A stretch of 33,844 bases of DNA, from NCBI GenBank assembly GCA_002887195.1, contig PJAB01000216.1, positions 1 through 33,844 on the forward strand, read 5' to 3'. The notes under the pieces were generated by a model. That model had not been told where the DNA came from and searched no databases. It saw only the letters and a list, made by a program, of their open reading frames with translations. The stretch comes from Chrysochromulina parva. Taxonomy: Eukaryota > Haptophyta > Prymnesiales > Chrysochromulinaceae. This document shows, piece by piece, positions 8,385-19,600 of the stretch. The first letter of the stretch is position 1; each line of letters opens with the position of its first letter. The position numbers and the translations under genes are program-made.

Positions 8385-10760
8385 GTGTGTGTCTGGCCGA
8401 GAGGGCCCTTGAACGGAACGGAACGGATGGTGAACATGCCATACCTCTGGAACCATGACAGCATGCTGTGCTCTCCTCGGCACCCGCCGCGGCTGCGCCG
8501 ACTCGCCGGGCCTCCACCGGCGATGTCCCCGCTGCATGCCGACTCGGACGTCGCAGTGCCCTTGCCGATGTCGCCGCGCACCGGACAATTGAGCCTGCAG
8601 CTGCCGAAGATTGAGCACCCACGCGGCTCGAAGTCGGCACGTCCGCACGTGCGGCAACGCCGCGGCCGCGCTACACCTCGCGAGCTCGGCGGCGACCAGC
8701 CGACCGGAGGGAAGCTGGTCGAGCAGTGGTCGTACCGTTCGCCCTTTGAGGAGCATCAAGCGCGAGTCGCGGCAGCAAAGGCGGAGAGAGCTGCCGCGCG
8801 AAAGGAGTTCCTCGCGGTGCAAGCACGCGCGGCGGAGGCGCAAGCGCGCATGGCAGAGGCACAACAACGCATGGCAGAGGCGAAAGCGCGCATGGTGGAG
8901 CTCAAACGGAAGCAAGAGTCGGGCGAGCTGAAGCCGGAGGAGAAGGCTGAGCTCCAGGCCGCCGAGACGACTCTAAAGGCCGCCGAGGCCACGCTAAAGG
9001 CCGCAGAGGCCACGCTAAAGGCCTCAGAGGACACGATGGCCAAACTCGACGCCGAGATCACGAGGCTGACACAAATCGAGGCTGCCCCTCCGCCTCCGCC
9101 GTCTCCGCCGCGCGCGCCTAAGGGCCCAGTGGGCAACGCCATGCAGAGGAGCAGCGTGAACACTAAGGGTCTCACCCCAGACGAAGCGATCAGCGCTCGC
9201 GCTGCCGAGCTCGCCGCGCACATCACTGAGCTCGCCGCCAAGAACGCGGAGCTGCTCGCCAAGAAAGATCAGGAGCTCGAGAAATGGATCCACAGCTTCG
9301 TAGTCGCGAATGGCCTGGAGGATGTTTTCAACTCCGTGCCGACCTCCGAGCATGAGCGCACGACCCTGCGGCTGGAGGCGAGCCAGGGGACGAAGCAGGT
9401 CAGGGGACTGGTGCAGCAGACGCTCGAGGAGTACCGTGAGCAGGACGCCCGCTCGCAGGAGCTTGACGCTCAGCTCAGCGCCGTGCACGCCATAGCGCTC
9501 GAGAGTGCAGCCAACGAGGGACGCTCATCGGCCACACGAGACGCGCTGAGCGAGCGTCTCAACCTCGAGTTTAATAAGGTGAGACTCTCGCTCGGACCGT
9601 CCATCGTCGCTGACTACGCAGTCGCTCGCCACGAAGGGGCGAGTACGCTGGGCATCGACCGCCTCGTCAACACACAGAGGCAGCTTTCCACGCGCTTCGG
9701 TGAGCATATTGAGCTTGATGTGAAGTCGCTTCAGCTCCCGCCACGGATCTCGCCAGCATTGGCCATCGAGCGGTTGGCAGCGGCCACTGAACGATACAAC
9801 AGCCAGCAAGTTGGCGACGCCAGTAGCATGGACGCTATCAGCGCATCGCGTTTGCAGCTCAACGGCCGCAGCAGCGCGCTGTCCGCGCCCACAAAAGCGC
9901 TGTCCGCGCGGCCTCAGCTCGCCGCCCTGCCGGTGCCGCAACAGCCCATCCTACCGGCGCCACAACAGCCCATCCTACCGGCGCCGCAACAGCCCGTTCT
10001 GCCGGCGGCGCCGAACTCCCCCGCGCCACGTCCGAGCACCAGGGGCGACCCACGAGGGGCGACCCACGAGGGGTGGCCCGGGAATGAGCCACGACCCGGG
10101 GATGAGCCACGACCCGGCACGAGAGGCGAGGCCGAAAATGCCCAATTGACCGCCCAATTGACCGCCGCGGCCACGCTGCATGCGTGCCCCTTGACCGCAA
10201 CCGATGCGGCCACGCTGCATGCGGGCTCGTTTACCGCAACCGATGCGGCCACGCTGCATGCGGGCTCATTTACCGCAACCGATGCGGCCACGCTGCATGC
10301 GGGCTCTGCCCACTTGCCACGCCGCACGCCACCGTCCCGATCCGGCCGTTACTCGCGGCGTGGAGCTGCGAGTGGCCTCCCTTATTTCGTACTGCCCAAG
10401 TACGTACTGCCCAGGCCGTCGAATCTGTCAGACGGGCCTGATCGTACACCCGGAGGGCGCGGCTCTCTACAGCCAAACGAGCTTGACATTGGGCTGGCCG
10501 GTCGGCAGGGCTCAGAAGCCGAGCTCGCGCTCGCGGCGGGGATGATATGGCCACCCAAGCCCCCGGGTCCACCGCCGGCCTTGCAGGCTGATTCGATGCG
10601 CTCGGCGCCTACCCCAAGCGGATCAGCATCGCCGGCCTCGCCCTACGGGCAGCGGAGCGATGACGCACTGCTCGTGCAAGTGCCGTACCGCTGTGCTTCG
10701 CGAGAGCAGTCGCGAGGCGCCTCAAGCGGAGGTGCGCAGGGCCCATTGAGTCCACATTGA
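8385..10760 (+). CDS. Coiled-coil, low-complexity protein of unknown function
   Basis: A single-exon frame of 791 residues with no recognised catalytic domain. Residues 1-120 are basic and Pro-rich. Residues 122-232 form a long Ala/Glu/Lys/Arg helix with heptad character, including three copies of LKAAEAT. A Pro-rich break (PPPPPSPPRAP, 235-246) follows, then a second helical part at about 262-375 (ARAAELAAHITELAAKNAEL) and a more globular stretch at 380-475. The C-terminal 270 residues are disordered and repetitive: three PQQPxLPA units near 517-540, RPGDEPRPG, and three-plus TATDAATLHAGSF units near 605-640. Start choice is uncertain (Met1, 15 or 18). It is likely a lineage-specific scaffold or cytoskeletal protein, but that is a guess. 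The stop codon lies in an 11-bp tandem repeat (10744-10775). The upstream intergenic region is shared with the divergent microprotein gene. Confidence 0.7.
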   Translation: MCVWPRGPLNGTERMVNMPYLWNHDSMLCSPRHPPRLRRLAGPPPAMSPLHADSDVAVPLPMSPRTGQLSLQLPKIEHPRGSKSARPHVRQRRGRATPRELGGDQPTGGKLVEQWSYRSPFEEHQARVAAAKAERAAARKEFLAVQARAAEAQARMAEAQQRMAEAKARMVELKRKQESGELKPEEKAELQAAETTLKAAEATLKAAEATLKASEDTMAKLDAEITRLTQIEAAPPPPPSPPRAPKGPVGNAMQRSSVNTKGLTPDEAISARAAELAAHITELAAKNAELLAKKDQELEKWIHSFVVANGLEDVFNSVPTSEHERTTLRLEASQGTKQVRGLVQQTLEEYREQDARSQELDAQLSAVHAIALESAANEGRSSATRDALSERLNLEFNKVRLSLGPSIVADYAVARHEGASTLGIDRLVNTQRQLSTRFGEHIELDVKSLQLPPRISPALAIERLAAATERYNSQQVGDASSMDAISASRLQLNGRSSALSAPTKALSARPQLAALPVPQQPILPAPQQPILPAPQQPVLPAAPNSPAPRPSTRGDPRGATHEGWPGNEPRPGDEPRPGTRGEAENAQLTAQLTAAATLHACPLTATDAATLHAGSFTATDAATLHAGSFTATDAATLHAGSAHLPRRTPPSRSGRYSRRGAASGLPYFVLPKYVLPRPSNLSDGPDRTPGGRGSLQPNELDIGLAGRQGSEAELALAAGMIWPPKPPGPPPALQADSMRSAPTPSGSASPASPYGQRSDDALLVQVPYRCASREQSRGASSGGAQGPLSPH
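10194..10306 (+). repeat. 39-bp in-frame tandem repeat
   Basis: Units of 39 bp start at 10194, 10233 and 10272 (accgcaaccgatgcggccac...), the last one partial, preceded by a diverged partial copy ending near 10190. Each unit encodes the 13-residue motif TATDAATLHAGSF. The near identity of neighbouring copies implies recent expansion inside the coding frame. Confidence 0.9.
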
Positions 10761-10775
10761 GTCCACATTGAGTCC
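10744..10775 (+). repeat. 11-bp tandem repeat that contains the stop codon
   Basis: Copies of cattgagtcca at 10744-10754 and 10755-10765, then a 10-bp partial copy at 10766-10775. The TGA stop of the coiled-coil gene (10758-10760) lies in the second copy. Because 11 is not a multiple of 3, the second copy is read in a new frame and ends the protein. Confidence 0.9.
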
Positions 10776-11593
10776 TGGCGGCGGCAGCGCCCTCATCGCC
10801 GCGCCTGCAGTTGGAGTGGCGCCCGGAGCCGCCACTGGTGCCGCCGCGACGACGGACCCCGATCATCTGCACGTTCACACCCCGATCATCTGCATATTCA
10901 CGGGTTCGAGCGCGTCTCCGGCCCATGCAGCGTGCAGCTATAGCCGATAGCGATAGAGACACAGAGAGCACAGCAGGATGATTCAAAGAAACAATGCAGG
11001 CGGTGCAGAAAGCAAGGCCGAGGCCGAGCTGAGGCCGAGGCCGAGGCCGAGCACGAAACCCCAAGATCGGGGCGTGCGGTGCGGCGCTGATCCGCGGCGA
11101 CTAGTCACGGTAACGCTAACGGGTCGGTAGCGACGAGTTGTACCGATTTTGTACGAACACATCGAATGAACGAAGAAGGCCCGCACGACGAACGGTTTCT
11201 TACGCGCGCGGGGACGTCGATCGCGGGATACCGGATTCCCGGGATCGGTCGGCGCCCGGGAGGCGAGAAAAGCCGAAAACGCCGCCAGGCCCGCCCGACG
11301 CAAGACGACTAAGCGAATACCGGCTGCAACCGTGTCGGCAAGTCGCGAAGTCGACCGGGGCCCGGCCGCCGCGGCGCCGGGTCGCGTACGGGTCGCGACG
11401 ACCGGGTGTCCGACCGGTGCGCTGGCCGCGCTGCGGACCGCGGGCACTGAGCCACAAGAGCGTCTGGCTTTGTGGCTTGAATGTGGTCGAGGAGACGACC
11501 CTCACACGCCACACACGCCCCACGTCGCTTGGAGTCCGCCATCGACGCTCTGACTCCGTCCCCCCTCTGAGCTCTCTCGCCGCCTATGACCGC
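10776..11593. other. Intergenic: possible former coding tail, then CpG-rich DNA
   Basis: The first 175 bp (to 10950) keep an open frame that would extend the coiled-coil protein if the 11-bp repeat had a single copy. It includes a doublet encoding DHLHVHTP and IICIFTG. Around 11020-11054 the hexamer gaggcc is repeated. From about 11080 to 11460 the DNA is dense in CpG (gtcgcgacgaccggg and similar) and reads as no convincing protein on either strand. The right edge is the 3' flank of the minus-strand ELMO gene. Confidence 0.45.
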
Positions 11594-13444
11594 TCAGAGC
11601 CTGTCTAGGCTCGAGAACTGAGGATCAGCGCCCTTGGGGGCAACCACGCTGGCGGCGGCGCGGCTGGCGGTGGCGCTGCCCGATCCGCGGGTGGCGGCGG
11701 CGCTCTGCTCCCATTGCCGAAGCTTGCGCAGCAAGGCAGCAGGGCTGCGCAGCGCGAGCGCCTCGATCTCCTTCTTGAGGAAGCCGAAGTCGGCGATCGT
11801 GAGCCCGCGCTTCTCCCAGCACGTGAGCAAATGGCAACAGCACGCCGCGTGCATCGAGTGCAGCGCCTCGTGCGCCTGTCGGCGCGCGTTCGCCTCCTTG
11901 GTGCATCCGCCCGCGCGAAGGGCGCCGAGCGCGACCTGAGTCATGTTGATGGACATCGTCATCAACGGGAAGGCAGTCCCGTTGCTCGAGAGACGGAAGA
12001 GCGCGTGGAGCAGCGCGGGGCGATGACAGCCCATGTGGAGAGCCTGCAAGAGCGAGAGCATGCCCGTGCCGCGCAGGTCGGTGGCCGGGTCGTCGCCCTG
12101 GAAGCCGATGAGCTCCCAGTGCGGACCGAAGCGCGCCGGGCACTCCGCTGCGTCCGTGATCGCGCGGTGCACGCTCATGAGCACGCGCTCGTGCAGCACG
12201 GAATTATCCATAGGCGTACGCGCAAGCGCCAGCAGCTCATCGCGTTGCTCGCGCAGTGCTGGCTGGCTCAGGCGTGGCCGAAAAGAGGTGAACATGCGAG
12301 GGAGCACGGCTGCGCCGCTAAAGTCTTCTCGCACGATGCCAGCACGCGCCGACTCCGTGAGCTTTGAAAAGAGCTCCTGCGCCGCTTCAGCATAGGCGAT
12401 GGGTGTGTGCCTGCCTACCACCGGCTCTGCCGCCTCACCGGCACTGCCCTCACCGTCCTCCTTGGCCCTGTCAACGGCCGCTGTGGCGCTGTCGAACATG
12501 GCCATGAGGCGCTCGGCGCGGGACAGGGGCGGTTCCGGCGCACTCGATGGCGACGCGTCGTGCGCGCCGCCGCCACCCGCCGCGGCGAACGCCGCCTCCC
12601 CGGCCTCGGCCGCGGCCGCGGCCTCCTCCTCCTCCTCCTCCTTCTCCTTCTCCACCACCACTTCCTCCTCCTCCTCCTCCTCCTCCTCCTCCTCCTCCTC
12701 CTCAGTAATCGTGCCCGCGATCTTGAGAGACGCCGCGGCGAGCTCGTCAGCCTGCTCCGCCTTGCTCTTGGCAGCCAGCGGCTGCGCCAGAGCCGCCGCA
12801 GCCTTGGCGCCCGGTCCCTCGTCGGTGGCAGCTTGGTAGACCTTCTTGAGGGCGGCCTGGCGCTCCGCCGCCTGGCGCGCCTTCTCTTCCTCACGCTCCG
12901 CCGCGAGCTTCGCCACACGCTCCGCCTCGAGCACCTGCGCCTGCGCCTCGGCCTTGACCTTGGCCTGCTCCGCCGCCGCGAGGAGCGCCAGCCGATCGGC
13001 CTCGAACGCCGCGGCAGAGAGGGCCGACGGTGGCGGTGGCGCGCCCATCGCGGATGGGGCGGGCGGCGGCACGGCGCTGGGCTCGACGATCTCGTCAAAC
13101 TCATCATCAAACTCATCCTTGGTGCCTGCCGTGTTGGCGGCCGCCGAGCCGATCTGAAGCGAGATCGGCTCGTCGTCGAATTCGTCATCGGGCGGCGGAT
13201 TCTTCTCCGGCGTGGCGCCTTCATCGAGCATGTCGAGCTCCAAGGCGTCGTCTGCACTGCCTTTGGCCGTTGGGGTCGGCTGAGGCTTCCGGTAATGGCT
13301 GTTGAGCACGCTGGCCGTCGCCGCGCGATCGCCGGCCGAGTGCTGGGCCGCCGTAGCGGCGGTGACCACCACGGTGAGAGGAGCCTTATTCTCCGTGTCC
13401 GTGACCGCCGCACTAAGCAGGTCGGCGAGTGGATTCGACGCCAT
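11594..13444 (-). CDS. ELMO-domain protein
   Basis: A 616-residue protein whose C-terminal third is an ELMO/CED-12 domain. In ELMOD proteins this domain acts as a GTPase-activating module for Arf/Arl GTPases; in ELMO proteins it helps Dock-Rac signalling. The domain covers about residues 345-575. Its diagnostic block at 443-465 reads WELIGFQGDDPATDLRGTG. Arg458 in DLRG corresponds to the Arg needed for GAP activity in ELMODs, so activity is plausible. The first 340 residues are disordered: acidic DEFDDE motifs (87-92, 110-116), Pro-rich 123-140, an Ala/Glu/Lys-rich helical stretch 143-240, a run of 14 Glu at 248-261 with more acidic residues to 274, and AERLMAMFDSATAAVDRAKE at 310-329. It is single-exon. 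Starts at Met 13444. The upstream gap of about 165-210 bp to the divergent UBR gene suggests a shared promoter. Confidence 0.88.
   Translation of the reverse strand: MASNPLADLLSAAVTDTENKAPLTVVVTAATAAQHSAGDRAATASVLNSHYRKPQPTPTAKGSADDALELDMLDEGATPEKNPPPDDEFDDEPISLQIGSAAANTAGTKDEFDDEFDEIVEPSAVPPPAPSAMGAPPPPSALSAAAFEADRLALLAAAEQAKVKAEAQAQVLEAERVAKLAAEREEEKARQAAERQAALKKVYQAATDEGPGAKAAAALAQPLAAKSKAEQADELAAASLKIAGTITEEEEEEEEEEEEEEVVVEKEKEEEEEEAAAAAEAGEAAFAAAGGGGAHDASPSSAPEPPLSRAERLMAMFDSATAAVDRAKEDGEGSAGEAAEPVVGRHTPIAYAEAAQELFSKLTESARAGIVREDFSGAAVLPRMFTSFRPRLSQPALREQRDELLALARTPMDNSVLHERVLMSVHRAITDAAECPARFGPHWELIGFQGDDPATDLRGTGMLSLLQALHMGCHRPALLHALFRLSSNGTAFPLMTMSINMTQVALGALRAGGCTKEANARRQAHEALHSMHAACCCHLLTCWEKRGLTIADFGFLKKEIEALALRSPAALLRKLRQWEQSAAATRGSGSATASRAAASVVAPKGADPQFSSLDRL
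12662..12703 (-). repeat. CTC/GAG trinucleotide run (poly-Glu)
   Basis: Fourteen consecutive ctc triplets (apart from the leading ttc) read as 14 Glu codons on the minus strand in the ELMO protein. It sits beside further ctc-rich sequence at 12622-12650. It could vary in length between strains without changing frame. Confidence 0.9.
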
Positions 13445-13653
13445 TTTATTAAAGTGTGAACGTAAATGATTTGTGAATGAGGTGTTTCTCGCTCTCCGTC
13501 TGAATGTGTTTCATCCGAGGCCTGACCTTGTATTGTTTTCACGGCTGTGCTGCTTACGTGTTGTGAATGAGCTGTCCTCCACGTGTGTGTGAGTATTAAC
13601 ATGAATGAATGAGGCGGGTGGTCCTTGTAGGGTCGACGGACGGGGAACGCACA
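13445..13653. promoter_or_regulatory. Probable bidirectional promoter
   Basis: A compact gap between the divergent ELMO (minus) and UBR (plus) genes. It is more AT-rich than its surroundings (for example attttattaaagtgtgaacg next to the ELMO start) and holds no gene. The exact length depends on whether the UBR protein starts at 13609 or 13654. No core element can be assigned with confidence. Confidence 0.45.
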
Positions 13654-16600
13654 ATGCAACTCGGGGACGCCGCGGGCGGCCTCGTACGATCCGCCATTCG
13701 CGAGTTGCGTCATGCGGATACGCAGCAGGCGCGTCGAGCTGTCCTCGACCAGCTGCTGCGACGTGCAGAAAGTGGCGGCATGTGCGCTGAAAGTCTGCTC
13801 AATTGCGTCCTGGTGCTCCACCGGCTCCCGGCAGACGTCACTAGTGTGCAGGACGGGCAAATCGACCTGGCGGCAGTGGTGCGCGACGAATTCACCGAGC
13901 TTAGCGCCTTGCCGACGAGCGCCTGCGGCTACATCTTCAAGAACGGCGACATTGCGTGGTGCTGCCGCACCTGTCAGACAGACGATACCTGCGTCCTGTG
14001 TGAGGCATGCTTCTCCACCAGCGACCACGAAGGGCACGAGGTCTTATTCCACCGCACGCGGGCGGGCGGCTGCTGTGATTGCGGCGATCTTGAAGCATGG
14101 AAGCTCGAGGGCTGCTGCCCGAAGCACCGAGGCAGCTGCGACGACACGTGCGAGCTGCCTCCGACGCTTGCGGAGGCCGCGAAGCTGGTGGTAGATGTGG
14201 TCGTACAGCTGGCTTGCGAAGTGGCGGTGACGGCGGAGCTCAGCTTCGCGACGCTCGCGGCCGACGACGACGACGACACGACGGCCTATTCGGCCTCGGC
14301 CTCTGACGATCCCATTGGGCGGCTCGCTACGTCCCTCGCGACGCCAGAGCTCGTGCAGCATCTGCACGCCCCAGCGGCCGAAGCGGCCGAAGCGGCCATC
14401 AAGGATGACGCGGCCATCGAGGAGCTCTTGCCTGAGGCTATGGAACGGGCCCTCGAGGAGCTCTTCCACACTTCGGTGGCCTTCGACGCGCGCTCGCTTC
14501 AGAACGGGGCGCTTCCGCGCGAGCTCCTACAACCCGGGACGCTTGCGCCTTCGGAGCTGAACGCGATCAGCAAGTCTGTCCGGCAGGAGCTGACGGTGGG
14601 TGTACAGCAGGCGCTCCGCCAGTGGCCGCGTGATCGAGCGTTCAAGCTCGCCGCCAACCAGATCGCACCTTGCGAGGCGCTCGCGATCTTTCACAGCCAG
14701 CTACACGCCGTCGCCGTCGCGCGCATTGTTGCGAGCGCAGCTTATAATCGGTCCGCCCGTGCACGAAACCTGGCCAAACTCGCCGACCGCCGGGCAGAAG
14801 CCCGCGCCGTTGCGCGGGAAGGCCGTGCTAGCAACGTGTGCGGTGTGCCGACCACCTCTGCGTCGTCGTCGTCGATGCCTGCAAAGGGCTCGATGGATGC
14901 CGGTGAGTGGTTCGTGCGCCTTTACAATGATGACGTGCACACAGTGACGCAGGTTGAGTCGAGCTTACAGCGGTGGCCGCTCGGGCTGAGCCGCGAGCTT
15001 GCTAGGCGTGTCACGGCCAATGTCGATGGCACCGGCAGCGCCATCGTCTTCCTTGGAGCACAGCGTGCCGCCATGCGCGCTTGCCGGGCGCTGCGCTCAG
15101 CTGGGTTGCTCGCCTCCCTGACGCCACTTGCGCATCTGCTCGTCGAGGTGCTCACCACCAAGTCGATCATTTGGCTGCGGAAGCAAGCCGGGGCTTTCGC
15201 GCCGCTCTCACGAGTGGTCGCAGCTGAGTTGGGACGGCGGCGCTTTGAGCCACGCGCTCTGGTGAGCCCCGATGGCACGCTGCGCGACCGGACGCTTCCG
15301 GAGTCGCCACAGGCGGAGGCGGACGTGCGGCCAGCTCGTGGAAGGCCCCGTGCGTGCTGGATGGGGGGACTCACACCCGAGCAGCGCGCACTCCTCGTGC
15401 GCGCCGAGGCGGCCCTCGAGGAGGAGGCGACGGCGCTGCGGGCGGAGGAGCGGGCGGAGGCACAGGCGGAGGAGCGGGCGGAGGCACAGGCGGGGGAGCT
15501 CCCTCTTGGCGTATGCGTCGAGGAGACGGAGGCGGACGATGATGTGGCCAACGCGATGGAGCCCGCTGAGTTCGCGACGGCCCATGCGGCCCATGCGACC
15601 GACCTCCACCGATGCCAGCTGCGCATCGACGCAATCATGGCGGAGATGGCAGCCTTGCCTGATGACGAACTGCTTGACGACGTGCAGCGCAAGCTTCGGA
15701 TGGCTCAGTTGATGGCGCGCGAGATAGGTGTGAACGAGATAGGTGCCAAGTGTGATGCGTCTGAGCTGCAGGCCGAAGGAGTCGCAGCCGCCTCCGGTGC
15801 TGCCGAGGCGAGTGACATGCTGCCAGTGGACACAGAGCAGACGGCCATCGGGCGGCTTCTCAGAGCGGACTCTCTGCTCCCAAGGCCGCTGCACTCGAGG
15901 CTGCACCCACTCTACCTCGCATGTATGCCTGACGCACGCTTCAAGCGCGTGCTGGGCACCGCCTTCGCGCAGCTGTACTTGAGTCTCGCGGTTCAATATG
16001 CGGGCGGCGTCGGCACGCGCGACGCCTCCCCCTTCGGCTTCTCGGTACAGCTCTTCACCACCCCCTCCCTCGTGGCGGCGCTGCTGCCACGCTTGCTCCT
16101 CAGCCGCATACTGCTCGCGCTCGACTACTGCTTACATCACGCGGCGATCGAACCTCCTCCAGATCCACACGGCGCCGAGAATGGCATGACGTTTGAGCTC
16201 GCGCGCCAGCGCGCAGCTTGGCCCGAGCGTTTGGACGACGGCGTGGCGTGTGATGAGCTTGGGGTCATCGGCTGCGAAGCGACGGCGCTTGTGTACCGGC
16301 GCTACGACTTCATGCTCCGAGACTTCGAGTACTGCCTCAACATTGAGGGAGTGGCGTCGCGACACGCCCGCTCATCGAGGCTGCTGCGTCGCTGGATGGG
16401 GGTGCTGACGTATGTGCAGCTGGCTGACCCACAAGTGCGCGAACTGCACACGCACGTCGAGCTCGAGCATCGTGCGTGGCTTCAGGCGTTCCACCTGCAT
16501 CTCTCGCTCTCGGGTGCCTTTGGGGCGGTCCTCAAGCCCCTAACTGACCTCTTGCCGCCTCTAGACTTGGCTGGTGCGGCGGCGGCGCAGGCCATCGCGG

Positions 16601-19600
16601 TCACGCCGGCCAATGTGCTGCCTCCGCCGTCATTGCTGTCGCCAGAGGCCTGGCAGGCTGCTCGACGCGACGCCGCTGCCATCGGCGATGCGGCACTGTG
16701 CGCACTCTGCCGTTGGCTCTCTCGCTCAGACCTGCTGCTCACGCGCACCGAGGTGACGCTCCCCGCCGCTCTCGGCGGTGGCACAGCCATCTTCTTCGCG
16801 TTGGGGGTGCACGAAGCGCTCTCATTCCACATCCCCCTGCACCGCTTCCTTGCGGCCACCGTGCGCGAGGCTGCATTCCTCGACACTTCTGCGGCCGGCG
16901 CGCTGCTCAGTGCGCCGCTGCATGCCTTCTGGGCCGCCAAGGACGCTGCAACCGTCGTTCTGCGACGACATCTTGACGCATATTTGGGGGATGGCCCGAT
17001 GGTGGTGGAATGCGAAGGGCCGCTCCGCTTGCACAGCACGTACACTCGCATGCTCTGGTGGCTGCTTGAATACCCTGCGCGGGTGCTCGTTCTGGCCGCG
17101 CAGGTGGTCGCGGGCATGTGGCGACGCAACGGCGCGATCATGCTGCATCAGGTTACCAACTATGCCACCACTCCACTGTGCCTGCGCCTGCGTGACATGG
17201 ACCTGCTCCTGATACAGACGTGCCTCGGCTGGTTGCTTGCACCCGAGGCTGCGGCTGCCGAGGCGGCGAAGACAGCGGCCGATGCTCTAGCGGCCGAGAC
17301 GGAAGCGGCGGTCGTGGCGGCGGCGCGAGAGGCAAGCTGTGCTGGGCAAGACGAGAACCTCTGGATGGAAGACACTCGCATTCCAGAGGATGACGAGCAT
17401 GAGGCGCCTTCGCCCGCACGCGAGCGCTTCTACGTGGTATACTCCGGCCGCGCAATCGGCGTGGTCACGGAAACGAGCGCTTCTACGCGCTTCTACGACG
17501 GCTCGGACGCGCCCTTGTTCGAAGAGTACAACACGCTCGAGGCGGCGCAGAAGGCGTGGGCCGACCACGTGCCCGCTCCGCCTGCAGACGTGGCGCAGGC
17601 GCAGGCGCCTGCGCACAAGGCACAACCCGCTTTATCGCGTGCGGCCGCGGTGGCCAGCCGCCTCCTCGTGACGCTAGCTCTCAAGATGGGCATCGCCTCG
17701 TGGCCACTGGAGGCGTGCGGCACACTTAGCACCCCGTTCGGTCCCTTGTCCGAAGTTCAAAAGGCATTTGACTGGACGCAGGATGGAGCGATCGAGGCAA
17801 CCCTGGACACGGAGAAGCGGCTCAGCTTGTCCGAAGAGCTATTGGTCATCCTCATCCACCTGACGACCGAGATGCCGAGGCCTGCGGGTGCCGCCGGCGT
17901 GGCGGCCGAGCTGCGACGCGAGATGATCCATCGCCTAGCGGCGCAGCAGCCTTGCACTCGCTCCGAGCTTTGCGAATGCCTCGACGCATGCTCCCACCCG
18001 AAGCTTGTACGTGCCTCGGTCGAGGGGCGGGGTCACCTAGAAGTGGTGCTGGCATCGGTGGCACAGCGCGTGCCACCTCCGAGCTCGGCGCCCGCGCTCG
18101 GGGCGCCCTCGAGAGCTCCCCGACTGGTGCTTCGACCCGAGGTGGCCGCAGAGCTCGATCCTGAGTTCTACCATGCGTCCGCCGTTCAGCTCAAGGCCAT
18201 CGCTGAGCGGCGCGCCGCCGCTACCACCGCAAAGCCTGGGGCCAATCTACCGACGCCGCCACCTCCCATGCCTGTGGTGGGGCCGCCCCCGCAAGCACAC
18301 CCTTTCTTCGCGGGCGTGCGCACGGCCTTGCTTTTCGCGCCCCCAGCGGTGGCCATGGTGCGTTCGGCGCTTGCGAGATCTCTCTTGATCTCCATGGCGG
18401 GGCCGGCAGCGTCCAATGAGGCAGCTGTGCGTGCGGCGGCTGCGTCGGCCTCGTTGGGAGCGATCGTGCGCGCGGCGGCCCTGCACACAGCGGCCCGGCA
18501 CACGGCGGCCCGGCACACAGCGGGGTGCAAAGTCGAACCGCTATGGCTCCCCGACAGGTGGGGATTGGAGGACTTGGAAGCCCGTGAGAAAATGAAGACC
18601 GCGCGGTTTGACTGGGCAAAGGACAGCCTGGAGGCGGCACACCAGCAGGGCTCTGAGCGGCTGTTGGCGCGCGCTCTCCATCTGCTCACCCTCATGGTCC
18701 ACGAGGCCACGCGCCAGGCTGTGCACGAGCAGGTTGGGTGCGAGGTGGCGATGGAGCAGGGTGCAGCAGATGCGACATCGTCGGCTGAAGCGCGGGACAA
18801 AATGGCGGATGACGAGGCGTCCGCGACCTTCTTTCATCTTCTGTGCGAACGCGTCGAGACAGAAGGCACAGTGGTGGCAGAAGTCACAGAGGGCGCTGAG
18901 CGTGGGCACTACCCGCTTGAACGGACTCCTCAGATGTGCAATGTGCTCGAGCTTGTGCGCGCCCTGTCTCTAGCGCTAGAGAGCGGCCCGCTGCGCGCTG
19001 GCTGCGAGTGGGTGCTCAGCACGGCACTGTCGACGAGCCCCGAGTGTCGTGCGTGCTTGGAGCGTCTTGAGTCTGTCGAGTCCGACGAGAGGGCGGTGCG
19101 TGGCGTGGTAGCCACCCCACCCGACGCCCTCGGCGGAACGAACGCGGCGTCGAGGCTTGAGCGTAAGAAGAAGGCACAGCAGCGCTTGATGGAACAGATG
19201 CGTCAGCAGTCGGCCAAGTTTTCGCAGTTTCTCGAGGGTGACGCCGAGGCAAGCGGCCCAGGTGGCGGTGGTAGCGGAGGTGGCGGCGGCCCTGGCAGCG
19301 CTGACGGACCGAGCGTCGCGCCTGCGGTCGCAGCAGCCGACACGGAGGGATCGGATGCCTCCTCAGCGGGCGGGCGTCCTCCAGCCTATGGCCGATTCCC
19401 TGCGAAACTGCCCTCGCCCTCGTCACAGCTAGAGCAAGCCGAGGTGAAAGAGGTACTCTGTGGCGCGCCCTGGCCGGCACTGCCCACGTGCATCATTTGC
19501 CACACCGAGGATGCGAATCCGATTGGCTACATCTGCTGCACGCAGCCGTCCAATGTACTTACGGACGCCTCATGCCTGCCGCCGCCACCAGTCACATCCT

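Noticed and set aside
8157..8915. 252-codon minus-strand frame with CHA/RLR repeats
   Set aside because: Complement of the Ala/Glu/Lys coiled-coil codons of the gene at 8385.
10900..10950. gggttcgagcgcgtctccgg resembling a tRNA T-arm
   Set aside because: No matching acceptor stem, D-arm or anticodon arm nearby; no tRNA found in the window.
12407..13459. 350-codon plus-strand frame with long Leu runs
   Set aside because: The Leu runs are the complement of the poly-Glu codons of the ELMO protein. It is a shadow.
12415..14037. 540-codon minus-strand frame with Arg-rich repeats
   Set aside because: Runs in another frame over the ELMO gene, its promoter and the UBR start; Arg runs come from frame-shifted Glu codons.
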